Part shown: positions 8,876 to 18,231 of the stretch, one piece after another
Layout of the letters: every line of letters starts with the position of its first letter
How positions within the stretch are numbered: the first letter of the stretch is position 1
Source of the DNA: an uncultured Alistipes sp.
GTDB taxonomy: Bacteria > Bacteroidota > Bacteroidia > Bacteroidales > Rikenellaceae
Length of the DNA: 64,000 nt
Direction of reading: 5' to 3'
NCBI GenBank assembly: GCA_938014215.1
Contig: CALLRW010000016.1
Coordinates: 68,102 to 132,101 of the forward strand
Position numbers and translations under genes: made by a program
Notes under the pieces: model-generated
Seen by the model: the letters and a program-made list of their open reading frames with translations, nothing else
Told to the model about the DNA's origin: nothing
The model's database searches: none

Positions 8876-10630
8876 ATGAAAACAACAGGACGTGTAAACG
8901 GTATCATCTCCAACATCGTGATCGTCAAGGCCGACGGACCCGTTGGCCAGAACGAGATCTGCCACGTGTGGACGGGTGATACGAAGATGATGGCCGAGGT
9001 CATCAAGGTCATAGGCGATGCGGCCTATGTGCAGGTTTTTGACAGCACGCGCGGGCTGAAGATCGGCGACCGGGTCGAGTTCGAGGGGCACATGCTCGAG
9101 GTGACGCTCGCCCCGGGTCTGCTGTCGCGCAATTACGACGGTCTGCAGAACGACCTCGAAAAGATGGAGGGTCTGTTCATTGCCCGCGGATCGATCACCG
9201 ATCCGGTCGACTTCGAGGCTGAGTGGGACTTCACGCCGCTGGCCAAAGCCGGTGACAAGGTCTCGGCCGCCTCGTGGCTGGGCGAGGTCAAGGAGCAGTG
9301 GGTCATGCACAAGATCATGGTCCCCTTCACGATGACCGGCCACTATACGGTCAAGAGCGTGGCCAAGGCCGGCAAGTACAAGGTGCGCGACACGGTGGCC
9401 GTGGTGACCGACGCCGAGGGGCGCGACCACGAGATCACGATGGTGCAGAAGTGGCCCGTCAAGCAGGCCATCCGCTGCTATACGGAGAAGCCGCGTCCGT
9501 CGCGCGTCATGGAGACGGGCGTGCGCGCCATCGACACCTTCAACCCGATGGCCGAGGGCGGTACGGGCTTCATCCCGGGGCCGTTCGGCGCCGGCAAGAC
9601 GGTGCTGCAGCACGCCATCTCGAAACAGGCCGATGCCGACGTGATCATCATGGTGGCGTGCGGCGAGCGTGCCAACGAGGTGGTGGAGATCTTCAAGGAG
9701 TTCCCCGAACTGGTCGACCCGCGCACGGGCCACAAGCTGATGGAGCGTACGATCATCATCTGCAACACGTCGAACATGCCCGTTGCGGCGCGTGAGGCGT
9801 CGGTCTACACGGGTATGACCATCGGCGAGTACTACCGCTCGATGGGTCTGAAGGTGCTGGTGATGGCCGACTCGACGTCGCGCTGGGCCCAGGCGCTGCG
9901 CGAGATGTCGAACCGTCTGGAGGAGCTTCCGGGTCAGGACGCCTTCCCGATGGACCTCTCGGCCATTATCTCGAACTTCTACTCGCGGGCCGGTCTGGTG
10001 AAGCTGACCAACGGAGAGACGGGTTCGGTGACGTTCCTCGGTACGGTGTCGCCCGCGGGCGGTAACCTCAAGGAGCCCGTGACGGAGTCGACCAAGAAGG
10101 CGGCGCGCTGCTTCTACGCCCTTTCGCAGGGGCGTGCCGACTCGAAGCGCTACCCGGCCATCGACCCGCTGGAGTCCTATTCGAAATACCTGGAGTATCC
10201 CGAGATCCGCGAATACCTCGACTCGCACATCGAGAAGGACTGGGTCGACCTGGTCTATGCGGGCAAGACGCTCGTGCAGCGCGGCAAGGAGGCCAACGAC
10301 CAGATCAACATTCTGGGTGACGACGGTGTGCCGGTGGAGTACCACGAGCGGTTCTGGAAGTCGGAGCTGATCGACTTCGTGATCCTGCAGCAGGATGCCT
10401 TCGACGCCATCGACGCCAACTGCCCGATCGAGCGTCAGAAGATGATGTACGAGATGGTGCTGGGGATCTGCCGCAAGAGCTTCTCGTTTGCCGATTTCGA
10501 GGAGTGCTCGCAGTTCTTCAAGGGTCTGATCAACCTCTTCCGCCAGATGAACTACTCGGAGTGGAAGTCGGAGAAGTTCGAGAACTACAAGCGACAGATC
10601 GAAGAGTACGTGAGTGAAAAAAACAAGTAA
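8876..10630 (+). CDS. ntpA: V-type ATP synthase subunit A (catalytic)
   Basis: 584 residues, full length for the family. The P-loop GPFGAGKT is at residues 235-242 and MADSTSRWAQALRE further on is a family hallmark. The large non-homologous insert of V-type A subunits (about 95-215) is present, separating it from F-type beta. It forms the catalytic ATP-binding sites of the A3B3 head. It starts 9 bases after the DUF2764 gene and ends 3 bases before subunit B. Confidence 0.97.
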   Translation: MKTTGRVNGIISNIVIVKADGPVGQNEICHVWTGDTKMMAEVIKVIGDAAYVQVFDSTRGLKIGDRVEFEGHMLEVTLAPGLLSRNYDGLQNDLEKMEGLFIARGSITDPVDFEAEWDFTPLAKAGDKVSAASWLGEVKEQWVMHKIMVPFTMTGHYTVKSVAKAGKYKVRDTVAVVTDAEGRDHEITMVQKWPVKQAIRCYTEKPRPSRVMETGVRAIDTFNPMAEGGTGFIPGPFGAGKTVLQHAISKQADADVIIMVACGERANEVVEIFKEFPELVDPRTGHKLMERTIIICNTSNMPVAAREASVYTGMTIGEYYRSMGLKVLVMADSTSRWAQALREMSNRLEELPGQDAFPMDLSAIISNFYSRAGLVKLTNGETGSVTFLGTVSPAGGNLKEPVTESTKKAARCFYALSQGRADSKRYPAIDPLESYSKYLEYPEIREYLDSHIEKDWVDLVYAGKTLVQRGKEANDQINILGDDGVPVEYHERFWKSELIDFVILQQDAFDAIDANCPIERQKMMYEMVLGICRKSFSFADFEECSQFFKGLINLFRQMNYSEWKSEKFENYKRQIEEYVSEKNK

Positions 10631-10633
10631 ACC

Positions 10634-11956
10634 ATGACAACACGCGCATTTCAGAAGATATATACCCGGATTGACAACATCACCAAGGCGACGGTGACGC
10701 TCCGGGCACAGGGCGTCGGCAACGACGAACTGGCCACCGTGGGCGGAAAACTGGCCCAGGTGGTGAAGATTATGGGCGAAAACGTGACGCTTCAGGTTTT
10801 CGCCGGCACCGAGGGGCTTTCGACCAACTCGGAGGTGATATTCCACGGCGAACCCCCGAAGCTGCGGGTTTCGGACGCCCTGGCCGGCCGCTTCTTCAAC
10901 GCCTACGGCGAGCCGCTCGAGGGCGGAGAGATCGTCGAGGGCGAGGCCCGCGAGATCGGCGGCCCGACGGTCAACCCCTTCAAGCGTATCCAGCCCTCGG
11001 AGCTGATCGCCACGGGTATCGCCGGCATCGACCTGAACAACACGATCGTGACGGGTCAGAAGATCCCCTTCTTCGCCGATCCGGACCAGCCCTACAACGC
11101 CGTGATGGCCAACGTGGCGCTGCGCGCCAAGGCCGACAAGATCATCCTGGGCGGCATGGGTCTGACGAACGATGACTTCCTCTACTTCAAGTCGGTCTTC
11201 GAGAACGCCGGTGCACTGGACCGTATCGTCTCGTTCGTCAACACGACGGAGAACCCGCCCGTCGAGCGACTGCTCGTTCCGGACATGGCGCTGACGGCCG
11301 CCGAGTACTTCGCCGTCGACAAGGGCGAGAAGGTGCTGGTGCTGCTCACGGACATGACGCTCTATGCCGATGCGCTGGCCATCGTCTCGAACCGTATGGA
11401 CCAGATTCCGTCGAAGGACTCGATGCCGGGTTCGCTCTACTCGGATCTGGCGAAGATCTACGAGAAGGCCGTGCAGCTGCCCAACGGCGGCTCGATCACG
11501 ATCATCGCCGTGACGACTCTTTCGGGCGGCGACATCACGCACGCCGTGCCCGACAACACGGGTTACATCACCGAAGGCCAGCTGTTCCTGCGCAACGACT
11601 CGGATACGGGCAAGGTGATCGTCGACCCGTTCCGTTCGCTGTCGCGTCTGAAGCAGCTCGTCATCGGCAAGAAGACGCGTGAGGACCACCCGCAGGTGAT
11701 GAACGCCTGCGTGCGACTGTATGCCGATGCGGCCAACGCCAAGACGAAACTCGAGAACGGTTTCGATCTGTCGGACTACGACGAACGGGCGCTGAAGTTC
11801 GCCCGGGACTACTCGGAAAAACTGCTGGCGATCGACGTCAACATCGGCATCACGGAGATGCTCGACACGGCGTGGAGCCTCTTCGCGAAGTACTTCTCGA
11901 AGGAGGAGGTCGCCATCAAGGAGGAGCTTATCAAGAAATACTGGAAGGAGGCGTAA
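10634..11956 (+). CDS. ntpB: V-type ATP synthase subunit B (regulatory)
   Basis: 440 residues. There is no P-loop, as expected for the non-catalytic subunit. The segments FFADPDQPYNAVMANV, LTDMTLYADAL and SRMDQIPSKDSMPGSL-like sequence (about residues 245-275) are typical of the family. B alternates with A in the head and contributes the arginine finger region. Gaps to A and D are 3 and 6 bases. Confidence 0.97.
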   Translation: MTTRAFQKIYTRIDNITKATVTLRAQGVGNDELATVGGKLAQVVKIMGENVTLQVFAGTEGLSTNSEVIFHGEPPKLRVSDALAGRFFNAYGEPLEGGEIVEGEAREIGGPTVNPFKRIQPSELIATGIAGIDLNNTIVTGQKIPFFADPDQPYNAVMANVALRAKADKIILGGMGLTNDDFLYFKSVFENAGALDRIVSFVNTTENPPVERLLVPDMALTAAEYFAVDKGEKVLVLLTDMTLYADALAIVSNRMDQIPSKDSMPGSLYSDLAKIYEKAVQLPNGGSITIIAVTTLSGGDITHAVPDNTGYITEGQLFLRNDSDTGKVIVDPFRSLSRLKQLVIGKKTREDHPQVMNACVRLYADAANAKTKLENGFDLSDYDERALKFARDYSEKLLAIDVNIGITEMLDTAWSLFAKYFSKEEVAIKEELIKKYWKEA

Positions 11957-11962
11957 CGCACG

Positions 11963-12571
11963 ATGGCCATCAAGTTTCAATATAACAAGACCTCGCTGGG
12001 CGAACTCGGCAAGCAGTTGAAGATGCGCCAGAAGGCGCTCCCGACGATCAAGAGCAAGGAGTCGGCGCTGCGTTCCGAGGTGAAGAAGGCGAAGGACTCC
12101 GCGGGCGACTACCGGCAGCGGCTCGAGGCCCTGAAGGGCGAGTACGACTACATGGTATCGCTGTGGGGTGAGTTTGACAGTGACCTGCTCCGCATTGCGG
12201 ACGTGGACCTGGCGGTACAGAAGATTGCGGGGGTCCGCATTCCGGTACTGGAGGGAGTCCGCTTCGAGGAGAAGGGTTACGATCTGTTCTCGTCGCCGGC
12301 GTGGTATGCCGACGGCGTGGAGATCCTCAAGCGGCTGACGCGACTGGAACTTGAGTATGAGGTCTACAACCGTCGGATGGAGTTGCTGGATTTCGCGCGG
12401 CGGAAGACGACGCAGAAGGTGAACCTCTACGAGAAGGTCCAGATTCCGGGCTACGAAGATGCCATACGAAAGATCAAACGCTTCATGGAGGACGAGGAGA
12501 ATCTCTCGAAGTCGGCCCAGAAGATCGTGAAAAACAAACAACAGGCCGCCGGGGAGGGCGCGATGCTATGA
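11963..12571 (+). CDS. ntpD: V-type ATP synthase subunit D
   Basis: 202 residues. N- and C-terminal long helices (residues 1-70 and 125-190) flank a short central part, the coiled-coil plan of the central rotor shaft. The N-terminal KFQYNKTSLGELGKQL and the later RRTTQKVNLYEK-like segment (FARRKTTQKVNLYEKV) are family features. Its stop overlaps the start of subunit I by ATGA, pointing to translational coupling. The usual partner subunit F is not recognisable in the operon. Confidence 0.93.
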   Translation: MAIKFQYNKTSLGELGKQLKMRQKALPTIKSKESALRSEVKKAKDSAGDYRQRLEALKGEYDYMVSLWGEFDSDLLRIADVDLAVQKIAGVRIPVLEGVRFEEKGYDLFSSPAWYADGVEILKRLTRLELEYEVYNRRMELLDFARRKTTQKVNLYEKVQIPGYEDAIRKIKRFMEDEENLSKSAQKIVKNKQQAAGEGAML

Positions 12572-14424
12572 TAGCCAGAATGTCGAAATACGACCTTGTG
12601 CTCTATGCGGCACAGCGTGAGGATTTCATCGAGCGGCTGCGTGAACTCGGACTGGTGGACATCACCACCCGGGGCTGGGAGCCCTCGGAGGAGGACCGCC
12701 AGCTGCTGCTCGACATCGAGGGTTGTGCGAAGGCTGCGGAGTTCCTGAAGGAGTTCCGGGCCGATGCGTCGCACGACGGGCTTCGCGGCGAACCCTTCGC
12801 CACGGGGCGTGAGACGTACGAACACTACGTGGCGGCGCAGCGTGAGGCGGCGGCCATCCGGGCCGAGATCACGCGTCTGGAGAAGGCGGCCGACGAACTG
12901 CGCCCGTGGGGGGCATTCGACGTCTCGCAGACCGAGCGGCTGGCCGCTCAGGGGGTCGTGCTGCGCTACTTCTCGGCGCCGCGCGGCGTCTTCGACAAAC
13001 TGCAGGACGAGTGGTCGCAGCGGTGGACGCTGACGGAGATCTCGCGCAGTGCGTCGACGGTGTGGTTTGTCGTGGTGACGACCCCGGGCGAAGAGCTTTC
13101 GCTCGACGCCCAGGAGATGAAGACCCCGCAGATGGATATCCGCGAGGCGGAGCGCCGCATCGCCGCCGAGCGTGAAAAGCTCGGGGCGCTGGATGCGGAG
13201 TTCGCCCGCGTGGCGGCTTCGGAGGCACTGCTGCGGAGCTATGCCGCCGAACTCAAGGAGCGGCTGCAGGGCATCCGGGTGGTTGCCTCGGCCGGAAAGG
13301 AGGCCGACGGCCGGCTGCTCATCCTCGAGGGGTGGGCCGAGACCGAAACCTCGTCGAAGGTCGACGCCCTGCTGGAGAGCTACCCCAACGTGGTGTGGAT
13401 CAAGAGCGACCCGACGCCCGAGGACGATACGCCGGTCAAGCTGAAGAACAACCGCTTCGCCCGGATCTTCGAGATGGTCGGCGACCTCTATGCGCGTCCG
13501 AAGTACGGCACGGTGGACATGACGCCCTTCTTTGCACCGTTCTACATGCTCTTCTTCGGCATCTGTCTGAATGATGCGGGCTACGGCCTCGTGCTGTTGG
13601 CCATGGGCCTCTGGATGCTGCACAAGAACCGCCAGCCGGGCATGATGCGTCGTGCGGCGTGGTTCGCCACGATGTGCGCCATCGCCACGGTGGTCTTCGG
13701 CGGTTTCTGCGGCTCGTTCTTCGGGGTGAGCATGCAGAGCTGGGTGCCGACGGGTGCCGACGGCCAGCCGCTGTTCCACTTCTACGACTTCCAGAACAAG
13801 TTCTTCTCCGTGGCACTGGCCATCGGCATGGTGCAGATCCTCTTCGGTATGGCGATCAACCTCGTCACGACGGTGCGGACCTTCGGCATCCGCCAGGCCT
13901 TCGGATCGCTCGGGTGGTTCATCATCCTGCTGTCGGCCTCGGTGGCCGGAGGACTGCAGATGCTCGATGAGCGTTGGGTCATTCCGGGCTTCACCACCTC
14001 GTCGCCGGCCTTCTACGCGGCGATGGGCGTCGGAGCCTTCCTGCTGCTGTTCCTCAATTCGCCGGGTCGCAACCCGCTGCTGAACCTCGGGGCCGGCATC
14101 TGGAACCTCTACAACAACATCACGGGTCTGCTGAGCGACGTGCTGTCGTACATCCGTCTGTTCGCCATCGGTCTGTCGGGCGGTGTGCTGGCACTGGTCT
14201 TCAACTCGCTGGCCGCGGGCTTCGTACCCGACGGCGCGGGGATCTTCGTGCGGATCCTGATCATGCTGCCGATTCTGGTGATCGGCCACGGCATCAACCT
14301 CTTCATGTCGACCATCTCGTCGTTCGTCCACCCGATGCGACTGACCTTCGTGGAGTTCTACAAGAATGCCGGTTTCGAGATGGGCACGCGCTCGTTCGAA
14401 CCGCTGCGTAAAATGGACAAGTAA
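12568..14424 (+). CDS. ntpI: V-type ATP synthase subunit I
   Basis: 618 residues. The N-terminal ~300 residues are soluble and coiled-coil rich; from about residue 315 there are seven or so hydrophobic segments. Motifs include MTPFFAPFYMLFFGICLNDAGYG at the first membrane segments and LSYIRLFAIGLSG near residue 525, whose Arg lies in the ion half-channel facing the K ring. The ATGA overlap with ntpD supports the start at 12568. This is the stator membrane subunit that carries the ion path. Confidence 0.95.
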   Translation: MIARMSKYDLVLYAAQREDFIERLRELGLVDITTRGWEPSEEDRQLLLDIEGCAKAAEFLKEFRADASHDGLRGEPFATGRETYEHYVAAQREAAAIRAEITRLEKAADELRPWGAFDVSQTERLAAQGVVLRYFSAPRGVFDKLQDEWSQRWTLTEISRSASTVWFVVVTTPGEELSLDAQEMKTPQMDIREAERRIAAEREKLGALDAEFARVAASEALLRSYAAELKERLQGIRVVASAGKEADGRLLILEGWAETETSSKVDALLESYPNVVWIKSDPTPEDDTPVKLKNNRFARIFEMVGDLYARPKYGTVDMTPFFAPFYMLFFGICLNDAGYGLVLLAMGLWMLHKNRQPGMMRRAAWFATMCAIATVVFGGFCGSFFGVSMQSWVPTGADGQPLFHFYDFQNKFFSVALAIGMVQILFGMAINLVTTVRTFGIRQAFGSLGWFIILLSASVAGGLQMLDERWVIPGFTTSSPAFYAAMGVGAFLLLFLNSPGRNPLLNLGAGIWNLYNNITGLLSDVLSYIRLFAIGLSGGVLALVFNSLAAGFVPDGAGIFVRILIMLPILVIGHGINLFMSTISSFVHPMRLTFVEFYKNAGFEMGTRSFEPLRKMDK

Positions 14425-14462
14425 AAAGAAACAATAACAACAAAAAACTCATTCAAAACACT

Positions 14463-14915
14463 ATGGAAACAACAGCTTTGGTATTGGCCTACGTCGGTGT
14501 GGCCTTGATGGTAGGTCTGGCAGGTATCGGTTCTGCCATCGGTACTTCGATTTGCGGCCAGGCGTCGGTCGGAGCCATGAAAAAGAACAATTCGGCTTTC
14601 GGTAGCTACATGATTCTTTCGGCGCTTCCCGGATCGCAGGGCCTTTACGGATTCGTCTGCTTCTTCCTGGTACAGGGCTTCCTGGCTAACCCGTCGATGG
14701 TTCAGGCCTGCGCCGTGCTGGGTGCCGGTATTCTGGTCGGCATCGTGAACTTCGCCGCCGCCATCTATCAGGGCAAGGTCTGCGCCAACGGTATCGCCGC
14801 TGTCGGCAACGGCCACGACGTGATGGGTAAGACGCTGATTCTGGCCGCCTTCCCGGAGCTCTACGCCATTCTGACGGTTGCTGCCACCTTCCTGATCGCC
14901 AACATCGTGCGCTAA
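14463..14915 (+). CDS. ntpK: V-type ATP synthase subunit K (rotor ring), Na+-type ligand set
   Basis: 150 residues with four membrane helices, a duplicated hairpin. The first hairpin has ALPGSQGLYGF and the second has AAFPELYAIL with the essential carboxylate Glu132. Against the Enterococcus hirae NtpK Na+ site (Leu61, Thr64, Gln65, Gln110, Glu139) the matching residues here are Leu55, Ser58, Gln59, Gln103 and Glu132. That suggests Na+ coupling, an inference from alignment by eye. The gene is last in the operon and is followed by an intrinsic terminator. Confidence 0.95.
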   Translation: METTALVLAYVGVALMVGLAGIGSAIGTSICGQASVGAMKKNNSAFGSYMILSALPGSQGLYGFVCFFLVQGFLANPSMVQACAVLGAGILVGIVNFAAAIYQGKVCANGIAAVGNGHDVMGKTLILAAFPELYAILTVAATFLIANIVR

Positions 14916-14932
14916 TTCTCCGCGCATGCGAA

Positions 14933-14969
14933 ACGGCCGGGGCCCAGAGCGGGTTCCGGTCGTTTTTTT
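14933..14969 (+). terminator. intrinsic terminator of V-ATPase operon
   Basis: A 13-bp stem (14933-14945 with 14951-14963, three G-T pairs) and a 5-base loop run directly into seven T. It lies 17 bases after the ntpK stop. Confidence 0.85.
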
Positions 14970-15070
14970 GTTGATTCGCGAGTGAACGGAAACGAACCGC
15001 CCGGTTTTCGACTGTTCGGGTTTTCGGCTGTCTGAAGTTTTCGGCCGTTCGGGGGGTGCGGCTGACGGGG

Positions 15071-15250
15071 GATTTCAGTTGTCCGGAATTTGCTGCTGCC
15101 CGGGATTCTGGCCGTCCGGGGGTGCGACTGTTGAGGGATTTCAGTTGTCCGGAATTTGCTGCTGCCCGGGATTCTGGCTGTCCGGGGGGCGGCTGTTGGG
15201 GATTTCAGTTGTCCGGAATTTGCTGCTGCCCGGGATTTCGGCCGTCCGGT
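15071..15250. repeat. three tandem copies of a 64-66 bp unit
   Basis: Copies begin at 15071, 15137 and 15201, each starting GATTTCAGTTGTCCGGAATT and ending in a CGGGATT...GTCCGG segment. They are near identical over the first ~45 bases. Degenerate shorter pieces (TTTTCGGCTGTTCGGG-like) precede them at about 15003-15060. One frame is open through the array, but the reading gives no plausible protein. The rest of the 14970-15490 gap holds nothing else I can identify. Confidence 0.85.
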
Positions 15251-15490
15251 TCTTCTCCGGGGTAATCGTATCCACTCCCGAGGCGGCAGCCTCTCCTGGG
15301 CTGCCGATATTGCTGCAACCGCCGGTTTCCCTGCTGCCGCCGATTCCCCGGCAGCCGCCGGTTTTCGTGCAACCGTCGTTTCTCCAGCGATCGCCGGCCC
15401 TTCAGCGGCTGCGGTGCCGGAGACGGTCGATCTGAGAAGGGGCGCCGCCGGCAGAAGCCTGTCGAACGTCTGTCACGGTGCCCGGCAGCT

Positions 15491-15533
15491 AAAAAGTCAG
15501 GAGCGACAATCCTGTGAGGAATTGCCGCTCCTG
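15491..15533 (-). terminator. intrinsic terminator of the lipoprotein gene
   Basis: A long imperfect hairpin, with outer 8-bp stem CAGGAGCG/CGCTCCTG at 15498-15533 and an inner stem with small bulges, is followed on the - strand by ACTTTTTAG. It sits about 50 bases after the stop at 15583. Confidence 0.75.
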
Positions 15534-15582
15534 TTTCAGAGAGTCATCTCCGGGCGGGCGATCCCCGCCGCGGACGTGTCGG

Positions 15583-17690
15583 TTACTCCTGTGCCGGCAC
15601 GGCGAGATCCGTTACCGTCACGTAGTACGAGGCGCTGTTCGTCGAGTAGATACGGTCGATGCCGGTGAAGGTGAGCGTCTGCTTGTCCGGCGATACGGAG
15701 AAGACGATGTCGATGCGCTGCAGACCGCCGCTGGACGTACCCACCAGCAGCTGCGAGAGCGTCAGCGTCGAGGCCTTGGCGTCGTAAATGTAGGATACCA
15801 GACCGCTGACGAGATCCTCCATTCTGAAGCTGGAGCTGTAGTACTGAGCGACGAACATGGCCTTGCCCTTGTCGTAGTTGCCCAGCGCGTTGTGGTCGAG
15901 CGTTACCTTGATGCTGCCCTTGACCGGCTTCTTGTTGTAGCCGATCTGGTCGCCCTCGACATAGAAGGTGGTGGGACCGTTCCATTCGCTGTCGTCGGCA
16001 ATGAGGCTGTAGGTCTTGGCATTCATGTCGATGTTGTACTTGGTCTCCTGTCCGTTGCAGGTCAGCGTCACGATGCCGTCGGTGATGGTGTAGGTACCCT
16101 CCTGCGAGCCGATCTTGCCGCCGCCGAATCCGTCGAGTTCGAGCACGCCGTTCGAACCGTTGTAGCTGCCGGCCTCCTTGCCCTTCTCGATGAGGTCCGT
16201 CGTGGTGCCGTCGCAGGTGTACTTGAGCAGCTTGACGCCCTCCTCCACAACGTAGCCCGAGGCCGAGGTGTCGCCGATCGAGCTGCCGCTGGTGAAGTCG
16301 ACATCGACCGTCCGCAGCCGGTAGTTCTCACGCTCGAAGAGGTAGTGCAGCGTTCCCTGTGCGGTCTTCACCTCGAGCAGGTACTTCGTGCCACCGGCAT
16401 TGCCGGCCGAGACGAAATTCGAGAGATCGTCCTTGCTCATGATGTAGAAGCGCGTGTTTTCGGGCATGTCCTCGATGATGTTGGTCACCCAGGCCAGCGT
16501 CATCGTCTCGCTCCAGTAGCCCGAGAGGCCGTAACCGTCGCACGATTCGCGCAGGTATTCGAACTGGTTGTCGCTCTCGTCGTAGCTCATCATGCCGCGG
16601 AAGTTGTAGGCATTGACGTCGGAGCTCTTGAACTCGAAGACGGTGTTGGTCTTCAGTTCGACGTTGAGGTTTGCGGCGTCGGCCTTTTCGAGTTTGCCGA
16701 TCTGGGTCGTGTTGATGAAGAATCCGTTGTAGTTGCCGACGAAGGGTTTGCCGACGAAGTCGGTCTTCTCGGAGGAGACGACGGTGAAGGTGATCGGTTC
16801 GGCCGGCATCTCGAGGGCCCAGCACTGTCCGGCGTCGAAGTCGCTGTCGAGGAAGTAGATCTTGTCCTCGAAGTGGGTTCCGGTGCGGTCACCGACGATC
16901 GTCATGGTGTAGTTGTAGCCCAGTTCGATTTCGTAGACGAACTTCACGAGCTGTCCGTAGTAGTTGCGGCAGATGTACTCGCCGTTTTCGTCGGTCAGCG
17001 GGTCGCCGTTCTCGTCCTTGATGATCGAGTTGACGAGACGTACGCGGGCGTGTTCGTCGCCGATGCGGGTGATGTCGTTGTACTCGATGGCAGCGGCCGC
17101 GAGCAGGCTCACCTCATGGTCGGGCATCGTGAACGTGAAGCTGTAGCGCTTGTAGTCGGGACCGACATCGACGTTGTTCGGCTCGCAGAACTCCTCGGCC
17201 TCAAGACCGTAGGAGACCCGTGTGATGCCGATCGAGAGGTCGGTGACGGTGATCATGAAGGAGACCTCACTGCCGGCCAGGGCCGTGGAGGGGACATCCG
17301 AGAAGTAGAATTCGTCCTCGTTTTCGTAGTGGATCGCATATTCCGACGGAGCCATTTCGCGGACTTCGGCCGTGAGCGTCACGTCGCAGGCGGGCATGAC
17401 GAAGGTATATTGTGCGGCATTGGTTTCGGCCTCCGAGGAGACGAACGTGCAGGGGCTATCGTTATAGAATACCGATACGACTTCCATACCATCTGCGGGG
17501 GTGACGACCAGCGATACCTCGTCGCCCTCCTTGGCCTTGTCGGCTACGAGAATCTCGTAGTTCTCGGCGGTGGGGACGGAGATCGCGAAGCTCGGTGTCG
17601 AGGAGCTTTCCGTGTTGTCATCCGAGCAGCTTGTTACGCCCAGGAGCAGGGCGCGCCCATCAGCAGGAATTTGTAGAAAGGGTTTTTCAT
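15583..17690 (-). CDS. surface lipoprotein with InlB-B-repeat-like segments; signal peptide broken by one-base frameshift
   Basis: The long frame (15583-17487 and upstream to about 17655) encodes a ~690-residue protein with no family I recognise as a whole. It has FVMPACDVTLTAEV and FTMPDHEVSLLAAA, which resemble the TFTMP...V.V.A strand of divergent InlB B-repeats, then beta-rich sequence. The natural start is ATG at 17690, giving MKNPFYKFLLMGAPCS, which meets a stop after 18 codons. A shift of one base near 17655-17665 restores LLLGVTSCSDDNTES, a typical lipobox with Cys and an acidic sorting tail. So the gene lacks one base here, by mutation or assembly error. If real, translation would depend on internal starts such as ATG 17487, giving an unexported protein. 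Confidence 0.75.
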
Positions 17691-18107
17691 GGAGAGGGAG
17701 TTTAGGGGATTAAACAATAGGAAGGATTCGAGGCTCCTTCTTGGGCCATATGACAGTTATTTCATGTTCGGGTTTGTTTTGGAGCGAGATCCCTCTTTCA
17801 AGCGGCGAAAGGAGGGGGTCTTCGGGTGTAAATCTCCGGTTGGATCATCCTTGTTCCTCCCGGGGGTTGTTCAATACGGTTACAATGTTACGAAGTTTTT
17901 TTAAAAACAACAACTACCAGATTGAAGTTTTTTTCATCTGTTGTGTGAATTGGCAAAATCGGATATCCGGAAAGAACCGTTTGTTTAATTTATGAAAATA
18001 AACTTATCCTTTATCTTATTTATCGGGTATTAACCGGAATTTTTGGGAAAACTTTCAATTTTGCAAATATGCGGCCCTGAAAGTAACACATTGATGAGCG
18101 AGACAAC
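17691..18107. other. AT-rich intergenic region
   Basis: About 420 bases, clearly more AT-rich than the surrounding genes. The small ORFs in it have no ribosome-binding context or recognisable product. It probably holds the promoter of the lipoprotein gene; CAATGTTA at 17883-17890 is a one-mismatch reverse -7 box, too weak to call. Confidence 0.5.
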
Positions 18108-18153
18108 AAAGCCAACCGGGAATCCGATCTGTTTCGGATTCCCGGTTGGCTTT
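18108..18153. terminator. perfect 20-bp hairpin downstream of rnr
   Basis: Arms 18108-18127 and 18134-18153 are exact reverse complements around a 6-base loop (TCTGTT). On the - strand the stem ends in CTTTGTTGT, so it probably terminates the rnr transcript. It is unusually long and perfect. Confidence 0.65.
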
Positions 18154-18231
18154 ATCGCGAAGCGGCCGATTTTCGGGCTTCGGGGCGGGAAGCGGTCGTT
18201 GCCGACCGGTCCGCTACCTATTTATATAGGA

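Noticed and set aside
8450..12541. 1363-codon ORF on the - strand
   Set aside because: It lies antisense to V-ATPase subunits A, B and D and has low-complexity, His/Arg/Leu-rich translation; it is a product of high GC at third positions.
15056..15265. Small repeat-encoded protein (DFSCPEFAAARDSG units)
   Set aside because: The reading only mirrors the DNA repeat; the frame slips at the third copy (64 versus 66 bases), so no selection on protein is visible.
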